A stretch of 40,545 nucleotides of DNA from the NCBI GenBank assembly GCA_011388275.1, contig DSAB01000117.1:1-40545 (forward strand), written 5' to 3'. A program made the translations under genes and the position numbers. The notes beneath the pieces were generated by a model. The model had not been told where the DNA came from. It saw nothing but the letters and a program-made list of their open reading frames with translations, and made no database searches. This document shows, in pieces, positions 1 to 8,763 of the stretch. The DNA comes from a bacterium. Lineage in GTDB: Bacteria; Zhuqueibacterota; QNDG01; DSAB01. Positions within the stretch are counted from its first letter, which is position 1. The number at the start of each line of letters is the position of its first letter.

Positions 1-699
1 CTGGCCATGGCGTCCTCTCTGTGCGCGCTGGATCAGGAGATCCAGACCCTGCTCCTCAACCCGGCCATCCGGCTTGAAGGGATTCAGGCCGCATTTTCCC
101 ACGCTCAGCTTCTGAACTGCCCGGACCTGGCCTGCTTTCAGGCCCTGATCGTCGTCGGCGGACGCGCGGCACGGGCCGCGATTCACGCCTCGCGTTTCGG
201 ACCGGAACTCTATCAGGAGACGATCATCGGTCTGACCGGTTCGTTCGACTGGAAAATGCTGACTCTTGGACTGCGTTACAAACTGTGCCGTCTTTTTATC
301 GAGTCCTACGGGCAACAGGTTAATCATGCGTGGGACTGCGGAATCACCCTTCACTGGCGGCACTTTCATGCGGGTTTGGCCGTCGACAATCTGAATAACC
401 CCCATGCCAGCAGCCGGTCCCTGCTTAAAACACGCATCCGCATGGGTATCGGCATCAGAACCGGTTCGCTGACCCTGGGGCTAAGCCTGCACCAGGAAAA
501 TGCCGCTTTCGAATGGAACGGCGGACTGGAATGGCACAAGCGGGGTCTGGCGCTTCGATGCGGGGCCGGAAGCGGCAAGCTCTTCAGCGCGGGTTTCGGT
601 GTCACAGCCGGCCGGTTTCGTCTTGATTATGGATTTGCCTGCCTGATACCCGGAACCACGCATCAGCTCACCTGCACATTGACTCTGACCGAACCATGA
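1..699 (+). CDS. PorV-like outer-membrane protein, 5' end cut by window edge
   Basis: The frame is open from the first base of the window, and the ATG at position 7 is probably internal. The visible 230 residues begin with a segment ending LLLNPA, which resembles the conserved SALFLNPA region near the N-terminus of PorV/PorQ/FadL-like barrels. The true start and signal peptide should therefore lie upstream. The rest alternates short amphipathic strands with Gly-rich turns, as expected for a small beta-barrel. The stop overlaps the start of the next gene by an ATGA, so the two are translationally coupled. The substrate is unknown. The barrel assignment is inferred from pattern, not from a catalytic motif. 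Confidence 0.6.
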   Translation: MAMASSLCALDQEIQTLLLNPAIRLEGIQAAFSHAQLLNCPDLACFQALIVVGGRAARAAIHASRFGPELYQETIIGLTGSFDWKMLTLGLRYKLCRLFIESYGQQVNHAWDCGITLHWRHFHAGLAVDNLNNPHASSRSLLKTRIRMGIGIRTGSLTLGLSLHQENAAFEWNGGLEWHKRGLALRCGAGSGKLFSAGFGVTAGRFRLDYGFACLIPGTTHQLTCTLTLTEP

Positions 700-2642
700 A
701 AAGAATCCTCCCCGCCCTTCTTTTCCTGCTTTCGGCTGCAGGCTGCTATGCCCAGACCGAAATCTGGCATCACCTGGAAGAACTCGACAATCTGCCGGAT
801 TCCTACATCGAAGAGTATCTTGAAGATTCTCCGTTCCCCCTGGATCTGAACCGAGTGAATCTGCAATCCCTTTTGAAACTGCCCTTTCTTGCCCCGGAAC
901 TCGCCCGGCGAATCATCGCGGAGCGGAATCGGTCGGGCGTTTTCCGTTCATGGAATGATTTTCTCAAACGGCTGAATCTCAAACCCAGGGACTGGTCGGC
1001 CTGGCAAGCCCTTTTTGCATTCGGCACGCGCTCCGCAGACTCGGCCGCAGAACCCTGGCATGTCCGGATTCGAACGGAAATCGACACCTATCCGGTTCAG
1101 GGTTTTCAAAAAGGACGGTATCGGGGCTCGGCCGGCCGCCGTCTGAATCAGATCCGCGGCCGGCCTTTTCCCTGGATCGAGACCCGTCTTACACTGGAGA
1201 ATGACGCTGGTGAAAAAAACATCGATCATTGGGCCGGATACGCGGAAATGAACCTGACCTCATCGCTGATTCTGACTTTGGGAGATTTTCGCGTTGAGGC
1301 CGGCCAGGGAATCGCCCTGTGGTCCGGCTCCGCCTTCGGCGCCGCGAGGAGTCCATCGAGCATGGTTCGGGAAGCGCGTTTTATCCGCGGATACTCGGGA
1401 ACGGCCGAATACGGAAATCATCGTGGAATCGGGCTGCAGGGAAGCTCCCGAAACTGGAGGTACTTTGTTTTCGCGTCTCACACCCCCCGTGATGCGGTGA
1501 TCAGCAAAGAGGGGTTGATCACATCCCTCCTCGAGACGGGATACCATCGGACAAAAACCGAATACGGACACGCTGATGCGGCCCGCGAAACCCTCTGGGG
1601 GCTGGGAATCCTCTCCACAATGGGCTCTTTCCGCCTGGGGATCAACGCCGTTCATGGTCACTTTACTCATGATTTGGCCCCATCCAGTCGCTTCAATGCA
1701 GGAAGATATCAGGACATTCTCGGCCTTTCGGCTCAATGGAAAGCCGAAAGAGTCCGGCTGGCCTGCGAAGCGGCCCTGGTCCAGGGTGTTTGGGGAATCG
1801 GTCTGTCCGGATACGGCCGTCTGGACAATATCGATCTGGGTATCACGGCTCGATGGCTCGCTCCCGATTTTCATCCCTGGCACGGTGAAAATACACCGGG
1901 AAACGAACACAGTCTCCGTCTGGCATTGAACTGGCGCGGTGCTCCATGGAACATCCTGTTCTTATACGGCTGGCTGCACCGCCCCGCTCCGACTGCGACA
2001 CGGCCTCTTCCCTCTCATCGAACGGAGTGGGAGCTCAATCTTCGGGCGGGATTCGGAAAACAGCGTTTCCTTGGGCGGATTCAGTATAAACTGGATGAGA
2101 GGCTTCGAAAAGGTGAAACCGAACTGCCTCTGACTGTTCCGGTTTTGACCGAATCGCGATCGGTGCATATACGGATTCAATGGGAATGGCAGCCCGGTCC
2201 GGGCCAACGAATCCGGGCGCAGGGAAATTGGGTTCGTCCTTCGGAGCCCGGTCTTTCCGGAAACATCACGCTCCCGAGCCTCCTCGAGCAGGGACGAATG
2301 GCGTTTATCGAATGGAAGGGAGATCTATATCATGATCTTTCCGTCAACACCCGTCTGACCGGGTATCACACCGACACCTACACCAGCCGGCTCTACGCAG
2401 TCGAAGGAGGCGTCACCGGAAAACTGGATCCCTCGGTCTTTTACGGGCGGGGAGTCCGATGGATGCTGGTCGTTCACCATCAATGGAACCGGTATCTGGG
2501 CTGGTCCTGCAAATTCATCGAAAACAGAAGATGGCAGCCGCCTTACCAGGGCTCCGGAGATCAGAAACTGAACCGGCCGATCGGCCGCTGCCTCGTCCTT
2601 CAGGCGGACATCGTTTTTTACCATAAATCACCAAAAAAATAA
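696..2642 (+). CDS. Helix-hairpin-helix N-terminal outer-membrane barrel protein
   Basis: This 648-residue protein has a clear signal peptide (about residues 1-19, ending CYAQ). A ComEA-like helix-hairpin-helix segment follows at about 45-110, recognisable from the LDLNRVNLQSLLKLP stretch. The remaining ~530 residues are rich in aromatic-ended alternating strands, typical of a large beta-barrel, and end in a polar C-terminus. Proteins with this layout (periplasmic HhH plus barrel) are widespread but uncharacterised in FCB genomes. Translation is coupled to the preceding barrel gene through a 4-nt overlap. HhH modules usually bind DNA, so a DNA-uptake or competence role is possible but not shown here. 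Confidence 0.6.
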   Translation: MKRILPALLFLLSAAGCYAQTEIWHHLEELDNLPDSYIEEYLEDSPFPLDLNRVNLQSLLKLPFLAPELARRIIAERNRSGVFRSWNDFLKRLNLKPRDWSAWQALFAFGTRSADSAAEPWHVRIRTEIDTYPVQGFQKGRYRGSAGRRLNQIRGRPFPWIETRLTLENDAGEKNIDHWAGYAEMNLTSSLILTLGDFRVEAGQGIALWSGSAFGAARSPSSMVREARFIRGYSGTAEYGNHRGIGLQGSSRNWRYFVFASHTPRDAVISKEGLITSLLETGYHRTKTEYGHADAARETLWGLGILSTMGSFRLGINAVHGHFTHDLAPSSRFNAGRYQDILGLSAQWKAERVRLACEAALVQGVWGIGLSGYGRLDNIDLGITARWLAPDFHPWHGENTPGNEHSLRLALNWRGAPWNILFLYGWLHRPAPTATRPLPSHRTEWELNLRAGFGKQRFLGRIQYKLDERLRKGETELPLTVPVLTESRSVHIRIQWEWQPGPGQRIRAQGNWVRPSEPGLSGNITLPSLLEQGRMAFIEWKGDLYHDLSVNTRLTGYHTDTYTSRLYAVEGGVTGKLDPSVFYGRGVRWMLVVHHQWNRYLGWSCKFIENRRWQPPYQGSGDQKLNRPIGRCLVLQADIVFYHKSPKK

Positions 2643-2755
2643 TACGTTTTCGGTTGATTTTTCATCCACGATTCATTACCTTAATATCCCGGCATAAAAT
2701 TTTCCGGAGCATTATAGAATACATCCCCCATGATCATCCAGAACGAGGTGCATAT

Positions 2756-3010
2756 ATGGCTCGCAGCAAGAGCAAACAAAAACGCCGAAGAATCATACTC
2801 AAACGAAACCGCAAAGCGAGAAAAAGCAAATTATTGAAAAAACATCCAGCACCGGTCAAGAAAAAGACCAAACCCGCAGTTTCCAAAAAGGCATCACCGC
2901 CCGGGGCTGAGAAAAAAAAGACGGCCCCGAAGCCGGCGGCTTCGGCCAAATCCGGAGTCCGGAAAACCAGAACACCCAAACCCAAAAAAAGCGACAAGGA
3001 GGCCGGCTGA
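2756..3010 (+). CDS. Small lysine-rich basic protein
   Basis: This gene encodes 84 residues and starts at an ATG preceded by GAGGTG at 2745-2750. The composition is dominated by Lys, Arg, Pro, Ala and Ser, with K-P-A-type repeats in the second half and no hydrophobic core. It resembles histone H1-like or other disordered nucleic-acid-binding bacterial proteins. A longer in-frame start at 2654 lacks a ribosome-binding site and would add an atypical N-terminus. No family can be assigned. It is separated from the DUF1015 gene by about 160 nt and may be transcribed independently. Confidence 0.55.
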   Translation: MARSKSKQKRRRIILKRNRKARKSKLLKKHPAPVKKKTKPAVSKKASPPGAEKKKTAPKPAASAKSGVRKTRTPKPKKSDKEAG

Positions 3011-3169
3011 TATCCGCCGAACCCCGGCCCTGAGTGAAAGTCCTTTCGAGATCACATCGGTGCGATTCTTCCACCGACGCGGGGAAAAACCCGGCTGTGA
3101 CGTTCGACTCGGCTCGGATTCATGTCCGCACTTCGTGTTCACCGTTTCAGGCATCAATAGGAGATCTCT

Positions 3170-4429
3170 ATGGCACGCATAAGACCTTTTCGAGGGTTAA
3201 GACCGGTTCCTGATAAAATTCAGGAAGTCGCCTCTCCCCCCTACGATGTATTGAGCTCGGAAGAAGCCGCCGAGAAAGCCCGGGGGAATCCCAACTCATT
3301 TCTGCACGTTATCAAACCGGAGATCGATCTGGATCCCCCTGTGGATTTATACGGAGAGGCAACCTATGCCAGGGGGGGAGAAAATCTCAGGCGTCTCGAA
3401 AATTCCGGCATTATGATTCAGGACGAAAAGCCCGGCTTCTACCTTTACAAGCTGCGTATGGGCGACCACGAACAGACCGGTCTGGTGGCCGTGGCCTCGG
3501 TCGAAGATTATGAAAAAAACATCATCAAAAAACATGAACTGACCCGGCCGGACAAGGAAAACGACCGAATGAACCATATTGACGCCCTCAATGCCCAGAC
3601 CGGGCCCGTTTTTCTGACCCACCGCCACAACCCGTCGATTCAGACACTGATGGACGAAGCCGCCAAAAAGAATCCAGTCTATGATTTCGAGGGGGATCAC
3701 GGAGTCCGGCACACCATCACCCGTATCGAAGAGCCGTCGCTCATTCAGCGGATTCAGGACGGGTTTCAGGCCATACCGGCTCTTTATGTGGCCGACGGGC
3801 ATCATCGGTCGGCGGCGGCCGCCCGGGTTCGGGACAAACGGCGGCAGGCAAATCACGCTCATACCGGCGAAGAATCCTACAACTACTTTCTCTGTGTGAT
3901 CTTCCCGGACAGCGAGATGCAGATTCTGGATTACAACCGGATCGTCACCGATCTCGGCGGTCTCACCGTCGAAGCGTTCATCGAACGGCTGAAAGAGCGT
4001 TTCGAAGTTCAAGGCTGCAAACCGGAAGCCGGCGGGCATCGCCATGCCAAACCCAAAGGTCTTCACGAATTCGGCCTGTACTGCGACGGACAATGGTATG
4101 CGATGAAGGCCCGGGAAGGTTCATTCGACGCCAACGATCCGATCAAACAGCTCGATGTCTCCATTCTGCAGGAAAACTGTCTGGCTCCGGTCCTGGGCAT
4201 CGGGGATCCCAGAACAGACAAGCGCATCCATTTTGTGGGAGGAATCCGGGGGCTGGAAGAACTGGAACGGCTGGTCGACAGCGGCAAGGCCGCGGCCGCG
4301 TTCGCCCTCTACCCCACCCGCATTCATCAGCTGCTTGCCGTGGCCGACGCCAATCAGGTGATGCCGCCCAAATCCACCTGGTTCGAGCCCAAGCTGGCCA
4401 GCGGCGTGGTTGTACACAAGCTTGACTGA
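3170..4429 (+). CDS. DUF1015 family protein
   Basis: This 419-residue protein belongs to the DUF1015 family. Family signatures include the opening RPFRGLRPVPDKIQEVASPPYD, the LYKL..GDHEQTGLVA region and YVADGHHRSAAA in the middle. The family has no established biochemical function. It is typically found next to serA and serC, as here, where it is the first of three same-strand genes with short spacers, so a role linked to serine or phosphoserine metabolism is the best contextual guess. GGAG at 3161-3164 precedes the ATG. Length is normal for the family. Confidence 0.85.
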   Translation: MARIRPFRGLRPVPDKIQEVASPPYDVLSSEEAAEKARGNPNSFLHVIKPEIDLDPPVDLYGEATYARGGENLRRLENSGIMIQDEKPGFYLYKLRMGDHEQTGLVAVASVEDYEKNIIKKHELTRPDKENDRMNHIDALNAQTGPVFLTHRHNPSIQTLMDEAAKKNPVYDFEGDHGVRHTITRIEEPSLIQRIQDGFQAIPALYVADGHHRSAAAARVRDKRRQANHAHTGEESYNYFLCVIFPDSEMQILDYNRIVTDLGGLTVEAFIERLKERFEVQGCKPEAGGHRHAKPKGLHEFGLYCDGQWYAMKAREGSFDANDPIKQLDVSILQENCLAPVLGIGDPRTDKRIHFVGGIRGLEELERLVDSGKAAAAFALYPTRIHQLLAVADANQVMPPKSTWFEPKLASGVVVHKLD

Positions 4430-4477
4430 AAAATAGATCTTCACAAACCCAATCACTCTGTTCAGGAGGACAGGATT

Positions 4478-5350
4478 ATGAAAATCTTACTTTCCGACGC
4501 GTTCGATCCCTCTTTGCCCGAACGGCTGAAAAAGTTCGGAACAGTCACGGATGACAAGTCGCAGGTAGCCGATTGCGACGTGGTGTTGATCAGAAGCAAA
4601 ACCAAGTGCACCCGCGAGTATATTGACAACGCTCCGAAATTGAAGCTGATCATACGCGGAGGCGTGGGACTTGACAACGTCGATCTCGAATACGCCAAGG
4701 AGAAAGACATTACCGTGCACAACACGCCCGCGGCATCGAGTGTGGCCGTGGCCGAACTGGCCTTCGCCCACATGCTGGCCGTTCCCAATCGTCTTGTTGA
4801 GGCCCACAACAGCATGATGGCCGGCAAATGGGAAAAGAAAGAGCTGAAGCGCACTGAACTGATGGGGAAAACCCTGGGCCTCATCGGCATCGGGAGAATC
4901 GCCACCGAACTGGCGGTTCGCGCCAAAGCCTTCGGCATGACGGTGATCGCCTACGATAAATATGTCAAATCATCCGATGCCGCATCCATGAAGACACTCG
5001 ATGAAGTTCTGGCTCAATCCGACTATCTCTCCCTGCATGTTCCTTTGACCGACGAAACCCGGGGAATGATCAACAAGAAAACGATCGCCTCGATGAAAGA
5101 CGGCGTGGTGATTATCAACACGGGCCGGGGAAAATGCATCGTCGAGGAAGATGTCGCGGACGCTCTCAAATCGGGTAAAATCGGCGTGTACGCCACCGAT
5201 GTGTGGTATTCCGATCCTCCGGATCCGTCCTGTCCCATTCTGAAGGCACCCAACGTGCAGCTGACTCCCCACATCGGAGCTTCTTCGAAAGAAAATCTTC
5301 TGCGAATCGGAGACATCATCGTGGACATACTGGAAGATTTCACCAAATAG
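4478..5350 (+). CDS. serA: D-3-phosphoglycerate dehydrogenase, short form without ACT domain
   Basis: This would oxidise 3-phosphoglycerate to 3-phosphohydroxypyruvate with NAD, the first step of serine synthesis. The 290-residue protein has the GVGLDNVD substrate-loop motif (about 62-69), a Rossmann GLIGIGRIA (134-142), the active-site Arg in INTGRG (217) and the His in TPHIG (265). At the usual catalytic Glu of the DVFxxEP motif there is Asp (D246, in DVWYSDPP), a conservative change. The C-terminal ACT/ASB regulatory domains of long SerA forms are missing, so serine feedback through them is not expected. An AGGAGGA ribosome-binding site lies about 8 nt upstream. It sits directly upstream of serC. 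Confidence 0.88.
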   Translation: MKILLSDAFDPSLPERLKKFGTVTDDKSQVADCDVVLIRSKTKCTREYIDNAPKLKLIIRGGVGLDNVDLEYAKEKDITVHNTPAASSVAVAELAFAHMLAVPNRLVEAHNSMMAGKWEKKELKRTELMGKTLGLIGIGRIATELAVRAKAFGMTVIAYDKYVKSSDAASMKTLDEVLAQSDYLSLHVPLTDETRGMINKKTIASMKDGVVIINTGRGKCIVEEDVADALKSGKIGVYATDVWYSDPPDPSCPILKAPNVQLTPHIGASSKENLLRIGDIIVDILEDFTK

Positions 5351-5367
5351 AACGAGAGGAGAATACT

Positions 5368-6453
5368 ATGGCCAGAATATGGAATTTCAATCCCGGACCG
5401 TCGACCCTGCCCCTGTCAGCCCTCGAAAAAGCCAGGGCGGACATTCCCGATTTTCAGGGCACGGGCATGGCCGTTATGGAGCTCAGCCATCGTTCGAAGG
5501 AATTCGCCGCTGTTCATGAACAGACCAAATCTCTTTTAAAAAGCCTTTTCGGCATACCCGATAATTTCCACATCCTGTTCTTGCAAGGGGGGGCCAGCCT
5601 GCAGTTTGCCATGGTGCCCATGAATCTGCTAAAACAGGGCCGTTCGGCCGATTACATCGTAACCGGTTCCTGGTCAAAGAAAGCGATCAAGGAAGCGAAA
5701 ATAGTGGGATCGGCGAGATTGGCGGGATCGTCCGAAGAAAACCAGTTCAACCGGATTCCTTCTCCGGACAGTCTGGACCTGGATTCGGAAGCTGTCTATG
5801 TTCATATCACATCCAACAATACCATCGCGGGAACCCAGTGGAGCCGGTTCCCCGAAACCGGAAATGTGCCCATCGTGGCGGATATGTCCAGCGACATTCT
5901 TTCCCGCCGCATCGATTTAGCGCCTTTCGGCCTGATCTATGCCGGCGCCCAGAAGAATCTGGGCCCATCCGGAGTCACCGTGGTCCTGATTCGGGATGAC
6001 CTGCTGGCGCAATGCCGCGATGACATCCCCACGCTTTTGAGATACCAAACCCACGTGGAAAAGGACTCGATGTTCAACACCCCCCCCACCTATTCCATTT
6101 ACTTCATGAAACTGGTTCTCGAATGGGTCAAAGAAAAAGGCGGTCTGGACGCGATTGAAAAGGAAAACAACGCCAAAGCCGAGCTTCTCTATGGAACGAT
6201 GGATAAATATCCTGAATTCTTCAAAGGGACGGTGGAAACGGACAGCCGTTCCAGGATGAACGCCACCTTCCGCCTGCCCACGGAAGAATTCGAGGCGGCA
6301 TTCATCAGTGAAGCCAAATCCGCCGGATTCGGGGGTCTCAAGGGCCACCGTTCCGTGGGCGGCATTCGGGTTTCCATGTACAATGCCATGCCCCTCAAGG
6401 GTATCGAGGAGCTGACCCGGTTTATGGAAGATTTTCATAAGAAAAACGGGTAG
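5368..6453 (+). CDS. serC: Phosphoserine aminotransferase
   Basis: This PLP enzyme converts 3-phosphohydroxypyruvate and glutamate to phosphoserine and 2-oxoglutarate. At 361 residues it is full length. It opens with WNFNPGPSTLP, has FLQGGAS (71-77) for phosphate/PLP contacts, and carries the PLP lysine in YAGAQKNLGPSG (K196). The ATG at 5368 follows AGAGGAGAA, 17 nt after serA, so the two are co-translated from one message. An upstream in-frame start inside serA would add 55 unrelated residues and is rejected. A strong terminator follows. No serB phosphatase is in the window. Confidence 0.95.
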   Translation: MARIWNFNPGPSTLPLSALEKARADIPDFQGTGMAVMELSHRSKEFAAVHEQTKSLLKSLFGIPDNFHILFLQGGASLQFAMVPMNLLKQGRSADYIVTGSWSKKAIKEAKIVGSARLAGSSEENQFNRIPSPDSLDLDSEAVYVHITSNNTIAGTQWSRFPETGNVPIVADMSSDILSRRIDLAPFGLIYAGAQKNLGPSGVTVVLIRDDLLAQCRDDIPTLLRYQTHVEKDSMFNTPPTYSIYFMKLVLEWVKEKGGLDAIEKENNAKAELLYGTMDKYPEFFKGTVETDSRSRMNATFRLPTEEFEAAFISEAKSAGFGGLKGHRSVGGIRVSMYNAMPLKGIEELTRFMEDFHKKNG

Positions 6454-6472
6454 ATCAAGATCCTGTAGAAAT

Positions 6473-6504
6473 AAAAACCCCGGCCTTCATGACCGGGGTT
6501 TTTT
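6473..6504. terminator. Bidirectional intrinsic terminator between serC and hpt
   Basis: The stem CCCCGG (6478-6483) pairs with CCGGGG (6493-6498) around a 9-nt loop. It is flanked by A5 on the left and T6 on the right, so it works in both directions. It ends the DUF1015-serA-serC transcript and the convergent capA-hpt transcript. Confidence 0.9.
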
Positions 6505-6530
6505 CATTGATCCGCGAGCGGCCGTATTGC

Positions 6531-7055
6531 TCAGGATTCGGTCATGGCCGCGATATAGGGCAGTTCCCGATACCGCCCGTTCATGTCCAGTCCGTATCCG
6601 GCGACGAACACATCCGGAATCGTAAAACCGGTAAAATCGACGCGATTGTCGAATGACCGCGTCTTCGATTTTTTCAAGAGCACACAGGTTTTCAAAACAG
6701 TCGGATTCTGACGGAGAAGATGCTGTTGGACTCCGTTCAAGGTCAGGCCGGTATCGAGAATATCATCCACCAACAGGACTCTGCGTTCCGCCGCGCTCAG
6801 CGGGGGACGCCGATACCAGCTCAGTCTCCCCGATGACCGCGTATTTCCCTGGTAGGAGGAGACCCCGATAAAATTCACCGTCAGCGGGAAATCGAGTTGA
6901 TACAGCTCCCGAATCAGATCCGCCAGAAACATGAAACTGCCGTCTAAAAGCGCAATAACCGCCGTTTCTTCGCCGCGGCCCATCTCATTCACAATTTCAA
7001 TGGCCAGACGGCGGATCCGTCGGCGAATGTTTTTCTCCGTGATCAGCGGCTTCAC
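6531..7055 (-). CDS. hpt: Hypoxanthine phosphoribosyltransferase
   Basis: This type I phosphoribosyltransferase salvages hypoxanthine/guanine with PRPP to IMP/GMP. The 174 residues carry the PRPP-binding loop VLLVDDILDTGLTL (93-106) and the ALLDGSFMFLADLIR segment (36-50) that holds the flexible-loop region. The C-terminal VFVAGYGLDMNGRYRELPYIA motif is typical of bacterial Hpt. The start is GTG at 7055 with GGGAGG about 10 nt upstream. It overlaps the end of the upstream CapA gene by 59 nt, so it is probably translationally coupled to it. Confidence 0.93.
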   Translation of the reverse strand: MKPLITEKNIRRRIRRLAIEIVNEMGRGEETAVIALLDGSFMFLADLIRELYQLDFPLTVNFIGVSSYQGNTRSSGRLSWYRRPPLSAAERRVLLVDDILDTGLTLNGVQQHLLRQNPTVLKTCVLLKKSKTRSFDNRVDFTGFTIPDVFVAGYGLDMNGRYRELPYIAAMTES

Positions 7056-8145
7056 AATCAGAATGCCTCCCGACAGGAGCTCCTGCCTGATTCATGACAA
7101 TAACCCCCTCATCATCCACCCGTAAAGACTTTTCATTCAAGGCCCCGGAAAGGCGAATCACTTCATCCAGGCAGGCCTTCATCGCTGCTCCTCGCAGAAA
7201 ACGGGGCTGAAACGCCACGCGATGGTTGTTCACATCCATGGGCAGGAGCCGTACCGAATGCAGTGCACGATTTTGAAAAGCGGCCCAAAGCATCAAGCCC
7301 TGACTGGTCATGCTGTACGAACCGAACACATAATTGCCCAGGCTGTAGGCGATGAAGGCGCCGCGATAAATCTCGACCCCCTGAAGCACATGGGGATGGT
7401 GTCCGATGATCAGGTGAGCTCCGGCATCCACGGCCATATGAGCGAAGTGTCTTTGATATTCCCTCGGAACGGGCAGCCTCTCACCTCCCCAGTGAAAGGA
7501 GACCACGACCGCGTCCACCGAATCGGCCAGCGACGCGATCTGTCTCTGCATCCGCCTGGGATGCGGATACGCGGCACCTCCCCGGTTCTGATCGGCCCAG
7601 AACTCCGAAGGATAGGTCATGGAATAGGCCAGAAAACCGACCCTCCATCCGCCCGTTTCCAGAACAGCAGCCCTTTCCGCCTGCTTTCGGTCTTTACCGG
7701 CTCCGCAATAAAGAACAGACAGCCGGTCGAGGGTCTCCATCGTCTCCGTCAATCCCTCCGGTCCGAAATCGAGAATATGGTTATTGGCCAGGGTCATTAC
7801 ATCGAAACCCGCGTCGGCCAACGCCGGCGCCAGGTCTGGGGGCACGCGGAATGTATAGGTCTTTTCAAAAGGCTTGCCGGTCAGGGTGAAAGGTGCCTCC
7901 AGATTCGCCATGGCGATATCAGCCGATCGAATCGTGGCGCGTGTGCTGTCAAAGGGATAGTGCATCCCGTACAGCTCGATAAACGGCAGCACCCTTCCAC
8001 CCATCATCAGATCACCCACAGCCGCGAGAGTCAGCGTGTCCTTCGCACCTTCCGGAACGGACCGCGCACCCTCGCCCTGAGGCCCGATCGCGCTTGCGAT
8101 AATCAGGATGCAAGCCGGAAAGACCCCGGTTCGAATCCGATTCAT
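6997..8145 (-). CDS. CapA-family putative metallophosphatase (PGA_cap domain), exported
   Basis: The 382 residues carry an N-terminal signal segment (about 1-25) followed by a complete CapA/PgsA-type calcineurin-like domain: VGDLMMGGRV, ANLEAPFT, LANNHILDFG, SFHWGGE and IIGHHPHVLQG supply the metal-ligand His/Asp/Asn set. Family members act in poly-gamma-glutamate capsule formation, or more generally as secreted metallophosphoesterases. No pgsB/pgsC partners are present, so a capsule role is unproven. The start overlaps the upstream gene by ATGA, and the 3' end overlaps hpt by 59 nt. Confidence 0.85.
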   Translation of the reverse strand: MNRIRTGVFPACILIIASAIGPQGEGARSVPEGAKDTLTLAAVGDLMMGGRVLPFIELYGMHYPFDSTRATIRSADIAMANLEAPFTLTGKPFEKTYTFRVPPDLAPALADAGFDVMTLANNHILDFGPEGLTETMETLDRLSVLYCGAGKDRKQAERAAVLETGGWRVGFLAYSMTYPSEFWADQNRGGAAYPHPRRMQRQIASLADSVDAVVVSFHWGGERLPVPREYQRHFAHMAVDAGAHLIIGHHPHVLQGVEIYRGAFIAYSLGNYVFGSYSMTSQGLMLWAAFQNRALHSVRLLPMDVNNHRVAFQPRFLRGAAMKACLDEVIRLSGALNEKSLRVDDEGVIVMNQAGAPVGRHSDCEAADHGEKHSPTDPPSGH

Positions 8146-8627
8146 GAATCCTTTTTCGGTCCGGAATCAGCCGGTTTCTTATCGGCGGCCGTTTCTTTTA
8201 TCTGGACGGATTTTCCGGACGCGGCGGTTTTTTTCTTTGCCGGTGCTGAAGCCTTTTTTTCAGACTCTTTTTTCTCTTCTTTCTTCGTTTCCTTTTTCTT
8301 CGCTTCTTTACTGACCGCTTTTTTTCTGGCTTCGGCCCTGATCTTCTCGATCTCTTTTTCTTTGTCTTTGATATGGTCGATTTGTTTCTGTATGCCGGCC
8401 ATCAATTTTTGAATCTCCGCCTTTCCGCCCAAAGCCGTTTGATCGTCTTTTTTCAGCGCGTCAAAAACGGCTTTTCCCATTTCCTGGTATTGCCTGTCAA
8501 GGGATCTTTTCAGATTCACAATATCGACCTTGATTTTTCCGATCTTGGCATATTCCTCCGTCTTGTCCGCTGCACTGTTAAAAAAGGATTTCATCGATGT
8601 TTTGAAATCGTCCCATGAAGATGCCAT
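8142..8627 (-). CDS. Coiled-coil protein with Lys/Ala/Glu-rich tail, unknown function
   Basis: This 161-residue protein starts at an ATG preceded by AGGAGGATCC. Residues 1-50 look like an amphipathic helical domain (DDFKTSMKSFFNSA), 50-100 form a charged coiled coil, and the C-terminal third is a disordered KKE/KKA-rich tail. There is no signal peptide or transmembrane helix. No enzymatic motif is visible. It is the first gene of a unit with capA and hpt (ATGA overlap with capA). An upstream in-frame start at 8678 lacks a suitable ribosome-binding site. Confidence 0.65.
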   Translation of the reverse strand: MASSWDDFKTSMKSFFNSAADKTEEYAKIGKIKVDIVNLKRSLDRQYQEMGKAVFDALKKDDQTALGGKAEIQKLMAGIQKQIDHIKDKEKEIEKIRAEARKKAVSKEAKKKETKKEEKKESEKKASAPAKKKTAASGKSVQIKETAADKKPADSGPKKDS

Positions 8628-8710
8628 AATGGATCCTCCTCGCTTGATTGATTCGTTCGTCAAACTGTGTCTGCTCACAATGTACTAGGTTTGAAGAGAA
8701 AAAACAAATA

Positions 8711-8736
8711 AAAAAGCGGATCCCATGGATCCGCTT
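8711..8736 (-). terminator. Intrinsic terminator after the lipoprotein gene
   Basis: On the minus strand a 10-bp stem (AAGCGGATCC paired with GGATCCGCTT on the plus strand, 8714-8723 / 8727-8736) has a 3-nt loop and is followed by a T-rich tract. It separates the lipoprotein transcript from the coiled-coil/capA/hpt unit. Confidence 0.85.
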
Positions 8737-8763
8737 CGTTATCGGTCTTCTGCTCCGGACGGA

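Noticed and set aside
3011-3169. Possible riboswitch ahead of DUF1015-serA-serC
   Set aside because: Only a short TCGGTG/CACCGA hairpin is visible, and no known aptamer core can be recognised.
7222-8412. Long plus-strand reading frame of 396 codons
   Set aside because: It is antisense to the well-supported CapA-family and coiled-coil genes, and its translation is low-information with no recognisable domain.
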